This document shows positions 1 through 7,447 of a stretch of 48,200 nucleotides of DNA, one piece after another. The DNA comes from an uncultured Bacilli bacterium (GTDB lineage Bacteria > Bacillota_I > Bacilli_A > RF39 > UBA660): the NCBI GenBank assembly GCA_944358875.1, contig CALVRZ010000008.1, positions 1 to 48,200 on the forward strand, in the 5' to 3' direction. How positions within the stretch are numbered: the stretch's first letter is position 1; each line of letters opens with the position of its first letter. A program made the translations under genes and the position numbers. The notes beneath the pieces are model-generated. The model saw nothing but the letters and a program-made list of their open reading frames with translations, ran no database searches and was not told the origin of the DNA.

Positions 1-23
1 TCATATACTACCTCTATTCTATA

Positions 24-51
24 ATGATAGTATATCATAAAATTGTATCAA
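24..51 (-). promoter_or_regulatory. Candidate sigma-A promoter for a gene leaving the left edge
   Basis: On the minus strand TTGATA (46-51), a 16-bp spacer and TATCAT (24-29) are followed by AGAGGTAG and an ATG at positions 4-2. A minus-strand gene therefore probably starts at position 4 and runs off the window; only its first codon is visible. Confidence 0.4.
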
Positions 52-93
52 ATTGCCCCGGATTTTTTTTTACACCCGGTTTAGGAAAAATAC

Positions 94-122
94 TTGATTA
101 TTTTTCTTTTTTTATATATAAT
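94..122 (+). promoter_or_regulatory. Sigma-A promoter of the lipoprotein gene
   Basis: TTGATT (94-99), 17-bp spacer, TATAAT (117-122). The start point would fall near 128-130, so the transcript would begin almost at the ribosome-binding site AGGTGGTG and have a very short leader. Confidence 0.55.
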
Positions 123-139
123 TTTAGGTGGTGAGCAAG

Positions 140-694
140 ATGAAAAGAAAAATAAACAACAATATAAAAGCCATATTTTCAAGTATTCTTATTATATCTA
201 TGTTAAGTGGATGTAATTCTAAGGATATAGTTGATGATAATACTAGTAATAATCAAGATACTAGTTCTGATATTATTTTTGATGATAATCTTGATGATGT
301 TATTAGTACAGAGAAATTAGAAGAAGCTAAAGAATATTTAAAAGATGCTTTTATCACAGGAATTGATTTTATTTTTTATGATAAGGAAATTAATGGGGTT
401 ACTTGGAATGATCTTACTGATAGTGCTAAAGAAACGGTCTTTAATAATCTTATTATTATTAATGATTGGATAGACCAAAATTTTCCTGAATTAAAAGATG
501 ATATTAGTGATAAATATAAAGTTGTATCTTCATTTATTAGTAAGAAATACTTTGAATTTATTGATTATATTAAGAGTAAATTAAGTGAAGAACAGTTAGA
601 TAGTATCGATGAATTTAAAGATAATGTTAGTGATTATGTTGATAAAGGTAAGACTAAAGTTAAAACTTGGTATGAAGAATTTAGAAATAATTGA
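140..694 (+). CDS. Small secreted lipoprotein, function unknown
   Basis: 184 aa from the ATG at 140. The upstream GTG at 128 is in frame but lies inside the ribosome-binding site AGGTGGTG, so I reject it. Residues 1-25 form a lipoprotein signal: basic MKRK, a hydrophobic core, and the lipobox LSGC with Cys25 as the expected lipidated residue. The mature part is acidic and helix-rich. It has an Asp/Asn/Ser linker (about 26-55) and then repeated charged helices such as DEFKDNVSDYVDKGKTKVK that could form a short coiled coil or helical bundle. I recognise no family. It ends in TGA, one of the sites showing that TGA is a stop here. It is monocistronic, and the promoter of the HIT gene overlaps its stop codon. 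Lipidation is a strong inference; the function is unknown. Confidence 0.8.
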   Translation: MKRKINNNIKAIFSSILIISMLSGCNSKDIVDDNTSNNQDTSSDIIFDDNLDDVISTEKLEEAKEYLKDAFITGIDFIFYDKEINGVTWNDLTDSAKETVFNNLIIINDWIDQNFPELKDDISDKYKVVSSFISKKYFEFIDYIKSKLSEEQLDSIDEFKDNVSDYVDKGKTKVKTWYEEFRNN

Positions 695-719
695 TATGTT
701 TGTTATTTTTTAGTATAAT
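691..719 (+). promoter_or_regulatory. Strong sigma-A promoter of the HIT gene
   Basis: TTGATA (691-696), 17-bp spacer, TATAAT (714-719). The -35 box overlaps the TGA stop of the lipoprotein gene. Confidence 0.7.
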
Positions 720-740
720 GAATTAGAAGGTGTGATATTT

Positions 741-1103
741 ATGGATTGTATTTTTTGTAAAATTGTTAAGGGGGAAATTGAATCTTTAACGGTTTATGAA
801 GATGATGTGGTTAAAGTATTTATGGATAGTAATCCAGATAGTAATGGGCATATGTTAATTGTTCCTAAGAAACATTATGTTGATATTACGGATATTGATA
901 TGAATACTTTAGATCATATTATGATGGTTGCTAAAAAGATGTACGACTTAATTATGAGAAAACTTCATCCAGATGGTATTAAGTTAGTTCAAAATAATGG
1001 TATATTACAAGTTGTTAAACATTATCATTTGCATTTAATTCCTGCGTATAAGTCATCAATTGATATGGATAAAGAAGAAGTTTATAAAAAATTAATGAAT
1101 TAA
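741..1103 (+). CDS. HIT-family nucleotide hydrolase/transferase
   Basis: 120 aa from ATG 741, with GAAGGTG just upstream; an earlier in-frame GTG at 732 overlaps that site. The fold markers are all present: an N-terminal CIFCKIVKGE with Cys3 and Cys6 (zinc-type pair of many HIT proteins), NGHMLIVPKKHY near residues 35-46, and the histidine triad H94-Y-H96-L-H98-L followed by IP. His96 would be the nucleophile by family analogy. The protein is about 15-20 residues shorter than typical bacterial HIT proteins, and the segment before the triad is compressed (GILQVVKHYH in place of the usual G-Q-x-V-x-H-x-H). Family members hydrolyse phosphoramidates or dinucleoside polyphosphates in the cytoplasm; the exact substrate cannot be told. 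It has its own promoter and a terminator hairpin directly after it. Confidence 0.9.
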   Translation: MDCIFCKIVKGEIESLTVYEDDVVKVFMDSNPDSNGHMLIVPKKHYVDITDIDMNTLDHIMMVAKKMYDLIMRKLHPDGIKLVQNNGILQVVKHYHLHLIPAYKSSIDMDKEEVYKKLMN

Positions 1104-1127
1104 AAAAGCCACTTGTTTGAAGTAGCT
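1102..1127 (-). terminator. Terminator of the tiny YjcZ-like genes
   Basis: On the minus strand AGCTACTT (1127-1120) pairs with AAGTGGCT (1114-1107) across a five-base loop, one G-U pair included, and is followed by TTTTTT. It faces the plus-strand terminator beside it. Confidence 0.6.
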
Positions 1128-1130
1128 TTT

Positions 1131-1157
1131 ATACCCAAGTAGATTGGGTATTTTTTT
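1131..1157 (+). terminator. Rho-independent terminator after the HIT gene
   Basis: Perfect 8-bp stem ATACCCAA (1131-1138) / TTGGGTAT (1144-1151), five-base loop, then a run of seven T. Confidence 0.85.
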
Positions 1158-1164
1158 ATCGATA

Positions 1165-1287
1165 TTAGAACAAGCAAGAACCTAGGATAATTGCAAGTAA
1201 AATATATAATACGATGACAATTAGGAAGCCATTGCTTGTTCCTTGTTGGCATCCACAATTGGTATTGCAATTATTGTTAGCTGCCAT
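1165..1287 (-). CDS. Tiny YjcZ-like membrane peptide, 40 aa
   Basis: A small gene with an excellent ribosome-binding site (AGGAGGTG about 8 nt before the ATG at 1287). The 40-aa product starts MAANNNCNTNCGCQQGTSNG and ends in one hydrophobic helix, FLIVIVLYILLAIILGSCLF. The pattern of a glycine before an (I/V/L)-rich helix with LYILL and a terminal G-x-x-(L/I)-F fits the YjcZ family of tiny Bacillus membrane peptides (PF09680-like), some of them spore-associated. The N-terminal Asn/Cys-rich stretch with three cysteines (N-C-N-T-N-C-G-C) is an addition that could bind metal or form disulfides. It is the second gene of a two-gene unit; the first encodes a close paralogue lacking the Cys-rich part. 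Family assignment is by motif resemblance only. Confidence 0.7.
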   Translation of the reverse strand: MAANNNCNTNCGCQQGTSNGFLIVIVLYILLAIILGSCLF

Positions 1288-1310
1288 ATTATACACCTCC
1301 TATTTTTTGA

Positions 1311-1391
1311 TTATATCCAAGCTCCTAGTATGATAATTAATAAGATAAATAATACTAAAACGATAGCTGCTGATGATCCACAATTTGCCAT
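1311..1391 (-). CDS. Tiny YjcZ-like membrane peptide, 26 aa
   Basis: 26 codons, ATG at 1391, preceded by a strong site GGAGGAGT (about 7 nt spacing). The product reads MANCGSSAAIVLVLF followed by ILLIIILGAWI. It is essentially a single membrane helix and closely parallels the C-terminal helix of the 40-aa peptide downstream (LVLFILL / IVLYILL, then I-I-x-L-G). This is the typical size and look of YjcZ/YrzI-type small peptides. The two genes lie 23 bp apart and share a terminator. No export or catalytic motif is present. Membrane location is clear from sequence; the function is unknown. Confidence 0.7.
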   Translation of the reverse strand: MANCGSSAAIVLVLFILLIIILGAWI

Positions 1392-1425
1392 AATATTCAC
1401 TCCTCCTTTTTTTGTCTTTTCACAT

Positions 1426-1455
1426 TATTTTATGGGAAAAAGATAAAATGTGTGA
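1426..1455 (-). promoter_or_regulatory. Candidate promoter of the tiny-peptide genes
   Basis: The minus strand carries TTCACA followed after 18 bp by TAAAAT, acceptable for sigma-A. The same bases also read as CATAAAATA (1434-1426), which resembles the -10 of sporulation sigma factors E/K. The choice cannot be made by eye. Confidence 0.3.
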
Positions 1456-1526
1456 ATAATTTTTATAATAGCTTGGATTTTTATGACTTAAAATTATGGA
1501 ATTTTACCCATATTTTAAGTTTTTTA

Positions 1527-1555
1527 TTGTGTTTTTAGCTTTTTTTTGTTATGAT
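1527..1555 (+). promoter_or_regulatory. Extended -10 promoter of the foldase gene
   Basis: TTGTGT (1527-1532), 17-bp spacer, and an extended -10 TGTTATGAT (1547-1555). The ribosome-binding site GAAAGGAG follows 1571-1578. Confidence 0.6.
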
Positions 1556-1584
1556 AGTAATGTACTTTTAGAAAGGAGTCTAAT

Positions 1585-2781
1585 ATGGATAAAAAGACTA
1601 AGAAGAATAGTTCACCAAAAAAACAGGTGAAGAAAGAGAATGTAACTAAAAAGGATAGTTCATTAAATGAACAAGTAAAAGATGAAAAAGTGACTAAGAA
1701 AGATAGTTCACAAGAAAAGAATGTTAAAGAGAATAAAAAGGAAGAAATAAAAACAACAAAAGTTGCCGAAAAGAAAAAGGATCATAAAAAAGTACAAAGA
1801 GCTAGTGGTGTAATTCAAGTGTTAGATGAAAACAGAAGAGTTATCTATGGCTTTGTAGCTGGTCTTTTAATAGGACTTGGTATTATGATTATTTTTATGC
1901 CAGAGAGAATTGCAGAACTAGAAGATGGTACTCAACCAGTTGCTTCAATTGATGGTAAGGTATTTACGGCAGATGAATTATATGAGGATATGAAAGATTA
2001 TTATTCTGTTAGTTTATTATTAGATAATATTGATAGGACAATATTAGAAGAGATGTATCCTACTGACGATGAGATGATGACAAGTGTTAGAGAAACGGCT
2101 GATTCTTATATTGCCCAATATGAACAATATGGTTATACAGAAGAACAATTCTTATCAGGTAATGGATTTGCTAATTATGATGAATTTGTCGAGTATTTAA
2201 CTTTAGATTATCGTCGTAATTTATACTTTGATGATGCTGTAAAAGATAGTATTACTGATGATGAGATTAATAATTATTATGAAGATGAGGTATTTGGTGA
2301 TATTGATTCTAAACATATTTTAATCCCAACAGGTAATGATGGTGATTTATCTGATGAAGATGCTAAAGCATTAGCGGAAGAAATTATTGGTAAATTAAAC
2401 GATGGTGCTACTTTCGATGAAGTTAAAGATGAATATGAAGATCAAATTACTTATGAAGAATTAGGATATCAAGCATTTAATGCTACTTTAGAGGATGCAT
2501 ATATGGATGCTTTAAAAGAACTTGATAATGATACTTATACCAAAGAACCTGTTCAAACTTCATATGGATATCACATTATTTATAGAATTGATCAAAAAGA
2601 AAAACCTTCTTTAGATGATGTAAAAGATAGTGTTATTGAGGTTCTTGCAAGTGAAAAGAAAGCTGATGATGCAAATCTTCTATATAAATTATTAATTCAA
2701 CTTAGAAAAGATAATGGTCTTGAATTTAATGATACTGTTATGAAATCTAAGTATGATAGTTATTGTAAAAATTATGAATAA
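1585..2781 (+). CDS. prsA: Membrane-anchored PrsA/SurA-like peptidyl-prolyl isomerase
   Basis: 398 aa. Residues 1-75 are a very Lys/Glu/Ser-rich cytoplasmic tail with a degenerate repeat (VTKKDSS at about 20 and 36). One membrane helix follows (about 90-110, FVAGLLIGLGIMIIF). Then comes a SurA-N-like segment beginning VASIDGKVFTADELYEDM, and a parvulin (PPIC) domain from about residue 247 (DSKHILIP) to about 345 (YGYHIIYRID). In the family this exported chaperone helps secreted proteins fold at the outer face of the membrane. Unlike PrsA of Bacillus it has no lipobox, so it is held by an uncleaved helix with a long basic tail inside the cell. It has its own promoter and a shared bidirectional terminator. 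The gene symbol is by domain analogy, not proven orthology. Confidence 0.8.
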   Translation: MDKKTKKNSSPKKQVKKENVTKKDSSLNEQVKDEKVTKKDSSQEKNVKENKKEEIKTTKVAEKKKDHKKVQRASGVIQVLDENRRVIYGFVAGLLIGLGIMIIFMPERIAELEDGTQPVASIDGKVFTADELYEDMKDYYSVSLLLDNIDRTILEEMYPTDDEMMTSVRETADSYIAQYEQYGYTEEQFLSGNGFANYDEFVEYLTLDYRRNLYFDDAVKDSITDDEINNYYEDEVFGDIDSKHILIPTGNDGDLSDEDAKALAEEIIGKLNDGATFDEVKDEYEDQITYEELGYQAFNATLEDAYMDALKELDNDTYTKEPVQTSYGYHIIYRIDQKEKPSLDDVKDSVIEVLASEKKADDANLLYKLLIQLRKDNGLEFNDTVMKSKYDSYCKNYE

Positions 2782-2785
2782 TTAA

Positions 2786-2818
2786 AAAGCTAGTTCAAAA
2801 TAGTGAACTAGTTTTTTT
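2786..2818. terminator. Bidirectional terminator between convergent genes
   Basis: CTAGTTCA (2790-2797) pairs with TGAACTAG (2804-2811); T7 follows on the plus strand and CTTTTT on the minus strand. It serves the foldase gene and the facing DUF3603-like gene, whose stop codon overlaps it. Confidence 0.85.
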
Positions 2819-3449
2819 AATGGACTTTATTTAATAATAAGACTAATTGATATAGACGATCTAACTTATTATTCCATTCTTGTTTTAAAGTATTAAGTAA
2901 TTCTTTTTTAATAGAGTTGGTGGTGGGTTCTTTTTCATAATATTCATAATATAAATATTTAATAGTTATACTATCAGTTGTTTCATTTAAATTATTTAAG
3001 TATTTGTTTAAATAGGTTCTTTTTTCTTTTTCAAGGCGACCTATATGTTTGGGGATTACTTTGATATTTTTAATAAATTTTAGATTGGTAATTTTTTGAT
3101 GATGAGATTCTTCAATTATTTCTTGTTCTTCATCAAAGATAATGCTACTTCTTTGAATAAGATTTCCTTGATCATTAAAAGCTAAGCCCATAGCTTCTTT
3201 ACCATTAGTTACTAAACAAATATTATTATGTAAATCATCATCAAGATAGATAGAAGAAGCATTCTTTATTTTATTGATAAAGTCTTCAGATATAATTATC
3301 TTGTTATTTTTTAGATCAAGATAATCTTGATCTTTAATTTTAAAACAAAGGATTTTTCTAATATTGATGATATTATCACTTTTCTTCCATTCATAAAAGG
3401 GATAATATTCTTGATTAAAATTTAAAATAATATCATAAATATAGTTCAT
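2817..3449 (-). CDS. DUF3603/UPF0736-like protein (YjbA-like)
   Basis: 210 aa, cytoplasmic, no membrane segment. The order of motifs follows the DUF3603 family of Bacilli as I remember it. The start is MNYIYDIILNF...YPFYEWKKSDNI (family: YDxWxNW...FHEWRKDD). A central SSIIFDEEQEI corresponds to SRLIPRQEQ. GRLEKEKRTYLNKYLNNL...IKYLYYEYY corresponds to G-L-T-R-K-E-R...VRYWYTEW. A C-terminal EWNNKLDRLYQLVLLL corresponds to GWSEKHERFCENL. The family has no established function. The start overlaps the preceding small membrane gene by 17 bp, so translation is probably coupled. Third gene of the rmuC transcript. Confidence 0.65.
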   Translation of the reverse strand: MNYIYDIILNFNQEYYPFYEWKKSDNIINIRKILCFKIKDQDYLDLKNNKIIISEDFINKIKNASSIYLDDDLHNNICLVTNGKEAMGLAFNDQGNLIQRSSIIFDEEQEIIEESHHQKITNLKFIKNIKVIPKHIGRLEKEKRTYLNKYLNNLNETTDSITIKYLYYEYYEKEPTTNSIKKELLNTLKQEWNNKLDRLYQLVLLLNKVH

Positions 3450-3651
3450 ATTTTTTAGCTCCTTTTATATTAATTGTTAAATACATTATTATTAAACCAA
3501 TGGGTGGTAAATAACATTCTATTCTTCTAGATATAAAATTAACATATTCTTGAAAATTATACCCGATTGTTAAAAGATTTAAATAAAGAATAATTGTACT
3601 TAACCCGATGACGAGGAAACCAAAACCAGTAAGAAAGAAAAAAATACGCAT
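3433..3651 (-). CDS. Small two-helix membrane protein
   Basis: 72 aa, ATG at 3651, strong site AGGAGG. It has two predicted membrane helices (about 3-30, FFFLTGFGFLVIGLSTIILYL, and about 47-62, YLPPIGLIIMYLTI). A polar linker containing RRIECYLPP joins them, and the tail is short and basic. I know no family for it. It lies between rmuC (54 bp upstream) and the DUF3603-like gene (17-bp overlap), so the three are probably one transcript. Confidence 0.65.
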   Translation of the reverse strand: MRIFFFLTGFGFLVIGLSTIILYLNLLTIGYNFQEYVNFISRRIECYLPPIGLIIMYLTINIKGAKKYELYL

Positions 3652-3704
3652 ATGATCCTCCTAATTAAGTTTATTCTAATTAGTTTTAGGATAGACACGT
3701 ATTT

Positions 3705-4772
3705 TTATTCAATGTTTTTTTTATCTTCTATGTCAACACTACTAATTGATTCAAAGCGTTTGGATATTTTATCGGTTGTTATATGGATATTTTCAACATC
3801 TTTGCCAACTGTTTCAATGCTTCTTGATAGTTTGTCCCAACGTTCTTTGTAACGAGCAAATTCAAGGCCTAATTTGTTTAATTCATTATGGATTACTTTA
3901 GCATACTTGTCACGTTCCATGTTTTTGAGAATGACTTGAATTATGGTTAAAGTTGACATTAGAGTTGTTGGGCTAGTAAGCCAAATGTTTTTGTGATGAG
4001 CATATTCGATTAAGTCTTGATGGTAGGCATTTATTTCGGCGAAAAGGGCTTCCGCGGGTAAAAACATAATGGCTTGATTGCTTGTTACACCAGGAATAAT
4101 ATATTTACTGGCAATGGCATCGATATGTCTTTTTACGTCAATTTTGAATTGTTTTTCGGCATTGGTACGTTCCATACTACTTTTGGTTTTATCGACCATA
4201 ATACGGTAATTTTCAAGAGGAAATTTTGAATCGATGGCAACTGTTCCTAGGGGTTCAGGAGCAAAGATAACGGCATCAGCGATCGTATTGTTATTAAATG
4301 AATATTGAAGACGATATATTTTGTCGTTTCGTTCACCAAAGATGCTAACTAGAATATGTTTAAGATTGATTTCGCCAAAAATACCACGACTTTTTTTATC
4401 AGTTAGGATGCTTTGTAAAGAAACAATATCAGTTGATAAGGTATCTATTTTCTTTTGGGCTTCATCAATTTTGGATAGTCTTTCTAAAACAGAAGTAAAG
4501 GTTCTATTAGTTTTATTAAAGTTTTCATCTAAGCGTTCATTGACGCGATCATTAATATTTATTAATCTTTCCTCAACACGGTTGTTGGTTTTATCAAAAT
4601 TATCGTTCATAGTCTTCATTAAATCGACCTGAAATGTTGATAATTCTTTAACGACATTAGTTTCTAATTTACCTAATCTTTCCGTTATATTTGATTCATT
4701 GACATTTTTGATAATCGATATTATGACTAAAATAATAATTATGACAATACCTCCAATTATGATGTAATCCAT
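3705..4772 (-). CDS. rmuC: RmuC-family nuclease-like protein
   Basis: 355 aa. It has an N-terminal membrane helix (about 3-22), a long coiled coil (about 27-125), and the RmuC domain (about 130-330) with recognisable RGIFGEINLKHIL, VAIDSKFPLENYR and NQAIMFLPAEALFAEI. RmuC proteins limit DNA inversions at short inverted repeats and have a PD-(D/E)xK-like fold; the D-S-K of AIDSKFPLE is part of that core. Length and layout are normal for Firmicutes members. It is the first gene after a perfect consensus promoter, with AAGGAGGT before the ATG. It probably acts on DNA at the membrane. Confidence 0.92.
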   Translation of the reverse strand: MDYIIIGGIVIIIILVIISIIKNVNESNITERLGKLETNVVKELSTFQVDLMKTMNDNFDKTNNRVEERLININDRVNERLDENFNKTNRTFTSVLERLSKIDEAQKKIDTLSTDIVSLQSILTDKKSRGIFGEINLKHILVSIFGERNDKIYRLQYSFNNNTIADAVIFAPEPLGTVAIDSKFPLENYRIMVDKTKSSMERTNAEKQFKIDVKRHIDAIASKYIIPGVTSNQAIMFLPAEALFAEINAYHQDLIEYAHHKNIWLTSPTTLMSTLTIIQVILKNMERDKYAKVIHNELNKLGLEFARYKERWDKLSRSIETVGKDVENIHITTDKISKRFESISSVDIEDKKNIE

Positions 4773-4800
4773 ATTTTACCTCCTTTTAGTATGTATTTAA

Positions 4801-4829
4801 ATTATAACGCATACAAATGTATTTGTCAA
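4801..4829 (-). promoter_or_regulatory. Perfect consensus sigma-A promoter of rmuC
   Basis: TTGACA (4829-4824), exactly 17 bp, TATAAT (4806-4801) on the minus strand. The spacer holds the palindrome ATACAAATGTAT-like motif, a possible operator. Confidence 0.85.
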
Positions 4830-4841
4830 TTAATAATTTAA

Positions 4842-4876
4842 AAACTATTAAAAGTTATTTGTACTTTTAATAGTTT
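4842..4876 (-). terminator. Terminator overlapping the rhodanese stop codon
   Basis: A perfect 13-bp stem, AAACTATTAAAAG / CTTTTAATAGTTT, with a nine-base loop. The T tract after it on the minus strand is weak (TTAAATTATT). The stop codon of the rhodanese gene lies inside the stem. Confidence 0.65.
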
Positions 4877-5166
4877 AGGGGGGTGTATTTTTTTAGATAT
4901 GCGTAGTATCCTCCTTCAATATTACTTGTATGATAGCCAAAAAGATTGAGGCGATCGCTTATCTCCTTACTTTGTCTTCCTTCATCACAATATAGGTAGT
5001 AATGGGAATATTTATTTAAATAGTGAGAATGGTTACCTAGAAGATTATAATAGGGAACATTAATTGCATTCTTAATATGACCTAAATTATAACTATAATT
5101 ATCTCTAATATCGATGATTTGTGGATTTACTTGACTAAATAATTCTTCTAAACTTATGCTGTTCAT
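4867..5166 (-). CDS. Single-domain rhodanese-like sulfurtransferase
   Basis: 99 aa, one rhodanese domain filling the whole protein. It shows IIDIRDNYSYNLGHIKNAINVPYYNL (about 17-42), the family's invariant D-x-R...GHI-x-x-A-x-N-x-P pattern. The active-site loop is C60-D-E-G-R-Q-S, where Cys60 would carry the persulfide, and it is followed by GYHTSNIEGGYYAY. Such proteins move sulfane sulfur or act as thiol carriers in the cytoplasm. It has its own promoter and terminator. Confidence 0.88.
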   Translation of the reverse strand: MNSISLEELFSQVNPQIIDIRDNYSYNLGHIKNAINVPYYNLLGNHSHYLNKYSHYYLYCDEGRQSKEISDRLNLFGYHTSNIEGGYYAYLKKYTPLNY

Positions 5167-5183
5167 TTTACCACCTCTACTTT

Positions 5184-5212
5184 AATATATTGGGAAAAAG
5201 TTTTTTTGGTAA
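5184..5212 (-). promoter_or_regulatory. Promoter of the rhodanese gene
   Basis: TTACCA (5212-5207), 17 bp, TATATT (5189-5184) on the minus strand; AGAGGTGG precedes the ATG. Confidence 0.5.
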
Positions 5213-5245
5213 GTTAATAAAACTAAATTGCAATAAAAAAACATG

Positions 5246-5282
5246 TTAAAAAACCATTCCATTTTAAGTCAACGGAATGGTT
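5246..5282 (-). terminator. Terminator at the end of the T4SS/Tad cluster
   Basis: Minus strand AACCATTCC (5282-5274) pairs with GGAATGGTT (5260-5252), followed by TTTTT. It sits 45 bp beyond the virD4 stop and closes the 20-kb cluster. Confidence 0.8.
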
Positions 5283-5326
5283 AATTTTTCATAAATAAGT
5301 TTATTATACTCATTTTATGTTGATGA

Positions 5327-7372
5327 TTAATCATCACTGAAGAAATCATCGAAAAAGGCATCATCAGAAGTATTATTTTTATACATTTTATCAGGAGCTA
5401 CGGGATTGTTGGCAAGAGCTTCTTGTTGTTTCTTGGCTGCTTCTTCTTTTTCTTTTCTTTCTTCTTCTTCTAATTCAGCAATTTTGGCATCTATTTTTTT
5501 TACTAGATCATCAACATTAAGTGATGTTGGTGAAGAAGGCATAGCACCTAGATTAGATGGTGGAACAAAGGGATTAAAATTGGGCATTCCACCAAAAGGA
5601 TTACTTGGCATCGAAGCACCTGAATTGTTTCCACCCATATTACCTAGCATCTCATTCATTTTTTCTTTCTTACGCTGTTTTACATAATCTCTAATGTCAA
5701 AAAGATTTACAGTTCTCTTTTCTCTTTCAGGATATGTTGCTTTAGGGTATTGTTTACCCCAATCCATCTTATAGTTAGGTGTTAGTTTCGTTTTAAATGG
5801 CATATTTCTTAATCTTAATGTTATCATTTCGTTTTGACTTAAACGTTGTAAATCACTAACCGATATCAATGGACGGGATGCGGTTTTGTCTTTTTCTTTA
5901 GATTTAACTTCACCACACATTTTACTTATTTCTTCTAAGGCTTGTAATTCATTACTTATTAAATACATAATGTTACAGTTACCTTTGATTGTTTCAGCGT
6001 TTTCTTTACCATATACTTGATTTAATTGAGCATAGTTTTGAACGATGAAGTTAAAACGAATAAGTCTGCTTCTGGCAGCAGTTACCATAGTTGTTACATC
6101 TTTTAATGGCGGCATGTTAGCAAACTCATCAAGAATAAAATTAGTTCGATATGGTAATTTTCCACCATTTTCTTGAGCCACATCAATTAGGGTTTCATAA
6201 CATTGTTTGATAAAAATAGTTGCTAGGGGGTGAAGAGTTTTCTTTTCATCTTGAACAATCATAAAGACCGCGGTTTTTTTACGTCCTATATCTTTCATAT
6301 CAAAATCACTATAACTTAACATTTCAGATAAGTTATCGCGAGATGAGAATAATTTTACTTTCTGCTTGAAAGTAGCAAGGATACCACCTTTGGTATCTTC
6401 AGGAGCATAAACGGTACCTGAGGCGTTAATATAGGCAGGACGTGATGGGTCTTTATCGTTAAAGTATTCTTTGATATAATTACTATTTGGTCCACCAAAA
6501 CGTTCTTCACCAAGTGTTGACATTAAATTTAAACTATTTAGGTTAACTTGGCTTTCATCTCCATCTTCAAAGAGACCTAAAGTTAAACCAGTGAAATAAT
6601 CGGCCGCGGATTTTTCCCAGAAAGGATCAGCGTTGCCATTTTTTTCTTCATATAGGATATTTAAAGCTAAATCGTCTAATAATTCAATAGCTTTATCAGT
6701 ATTGCCTTCTTTGTATAATTGATATGGCAAAGTCATAGGGTTCCAAGCATTACCTTTTTGAGGATCACGGAAATTTAATAGGATAATGTTATAACCTTTT
6801 TCTCTTAACATTTCACCTGTTGTTTCGTATATTTCGCCCTTAGGATCGGTGATAATCATCGATTCATCATGTTTAGCTAAAGCTTGAACTTGAGGAAAAA
6901 CGACTAATTGAGTTTTACCTGAACCAGTAGCACCGACGATTAGGTTATGCATCTCACCATTGTCTACCCACATCTTTTTACCATCATTGATAACAACAAT
7001 ACCAGCGGCATCGGACTTGTCCGCTTGGGGATCTACTTCTTTTAAAGTTTTTTTCATTTCTTCAGTTTTAGCCCATCTTGCATAACCATCTTTAGCTTTT
7101 TTGCCAACACTAAAGCCAAAACCTTTTTCACGATCAAAAAAGTATGATCCAGTCGCAGCGAAAATACCTAATAATGCTAATAGAAAAATAGTAAGAGTTG
7201 CTCCAATATATTTAGGAGTAAAGGCTTCAAAAGGAACGATACCATATACTCGACCTTCTGTTGCTAAATAATGAGCATTTAATACAGCGATAGCACACAT
7301 ATATAATAAGAAAATTACAAAACATACGAATATTCTTATATCTTTAGCGTCCGCTCTAAATTTTAATTTCAT
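5327..7372 (-). CDS. virD4: VirD4/TraG-type coupling ATPase
   Basis: 681 aa. Two N-terminal membrane helices (about 13-33 and 55-80) are followed by a cytosolic P-loop ATPase. Walker A is GATGSGKT (147-154), and the motif IITDPKGEIYE is typical of TraG/VirD4. Walker B is LDEFANMPPL, followed by TAARSRLIRFNFIVQNYAQL. In type IV secretion this hexameric ATPase receives DNA-protein or protein substrates at the inner face of the membrane and passes them to the channel. The C-terminus (about 575-681) is a Pro/Asn/Gly-rich linker, a Glu/Lys-rich helix and an acidic tail DDAFFDDFFSDD; such tails often recruit substrates. It is the last gene of the cluster, after its own promoter and a small upstream hairpin, so its level may be set separately. 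No relaxase is encoded nearby. Confidence 0.93.
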   Translation of the reverse strand: MKLKFRADAKDIRIFVCFVIFLLYMCAIAVLNAHYLATEGRVYGIVPFEAFTPKYIGATLTIFLLALLGIFAATGSYFFDREKGFGFSVGKKAKDGYARWAKTEEMKKTLKEVDPQADKSDAAGIVVINDGKKMWVDNGEMHNLIVGATGSGKTQLVVFPQVQALAKHDESMIITDPKGEIYETTGEMLREKGYNIILLNFRDPQKGNAWNPMTLPYQLYKEGNTDKAIELLDDLALNILYEEKNGNADPFWEKSAADYFTGLTLGLFEDGDESQVNLNSLNLMSTLGEERFGGPNSNYIKEYFNDKDPSRPAYINASGTVYAPEDTKGGILATFKQKVKLFSSRDNLSEMLSYSDFDMKDIGRKKTAVFMIVQDEKKTLHPLATIFIKQCYETLIDVAQENGGKLPYRTNFILDEFANMPPLKDVTTMVTAARSRLIRFNFIVQNYAQLNQVYGKENAETIKGNCNIMYLISNELQALEEISKMCGEVKSKEKDKTASRPLISVSDLQRLSQNEMITLRLRNMPFKTKLTPNYKMDWGKQYPKATYPEREKRTVNLFDIRDYVKQRKKEKMNEMLGNMGGNNSGASMPSNPFGGMPNFNPFVPPSNLGAMPSSPTSLNVDDLVKKIDAKIAELEEEERKEKEEAAKKQQEALANNPVAPDKMYKNNTSDDAFFDDFFSDD

Positions 7373-7405
7373 TGATATTGCCTCCTTAGTTATAATTGCA
7401 ATTAT

Positions 7406-7434
7406 ATTATATCACATAGAAAAAAAACTAGCAA
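7406..7434 (-). promoter_or_regulatory. Internal promoter of virD4
   Basis: Minus strand TTGCTA (7434-7429), 17 bp, TATAAT (7411-7406), preceded by TGTGA (extended -10). AGGAGG follows before the virD4 ATG. Confidence 0.6.
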
Positions 7435-7447
7435 TTAAAATCTAGTT
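7420..7447 (-). terminator. Attenuator-like terminator between the VirB8-like gene and virD4
   Basis: Minus strand AACTAG (7447-7442) and CTAGTT (7431-7426) form a 6-bp stem followed by eight T. Short, so perhaps only partly effective; it overlaps the virD4 promoter. Confidence 0.45.
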
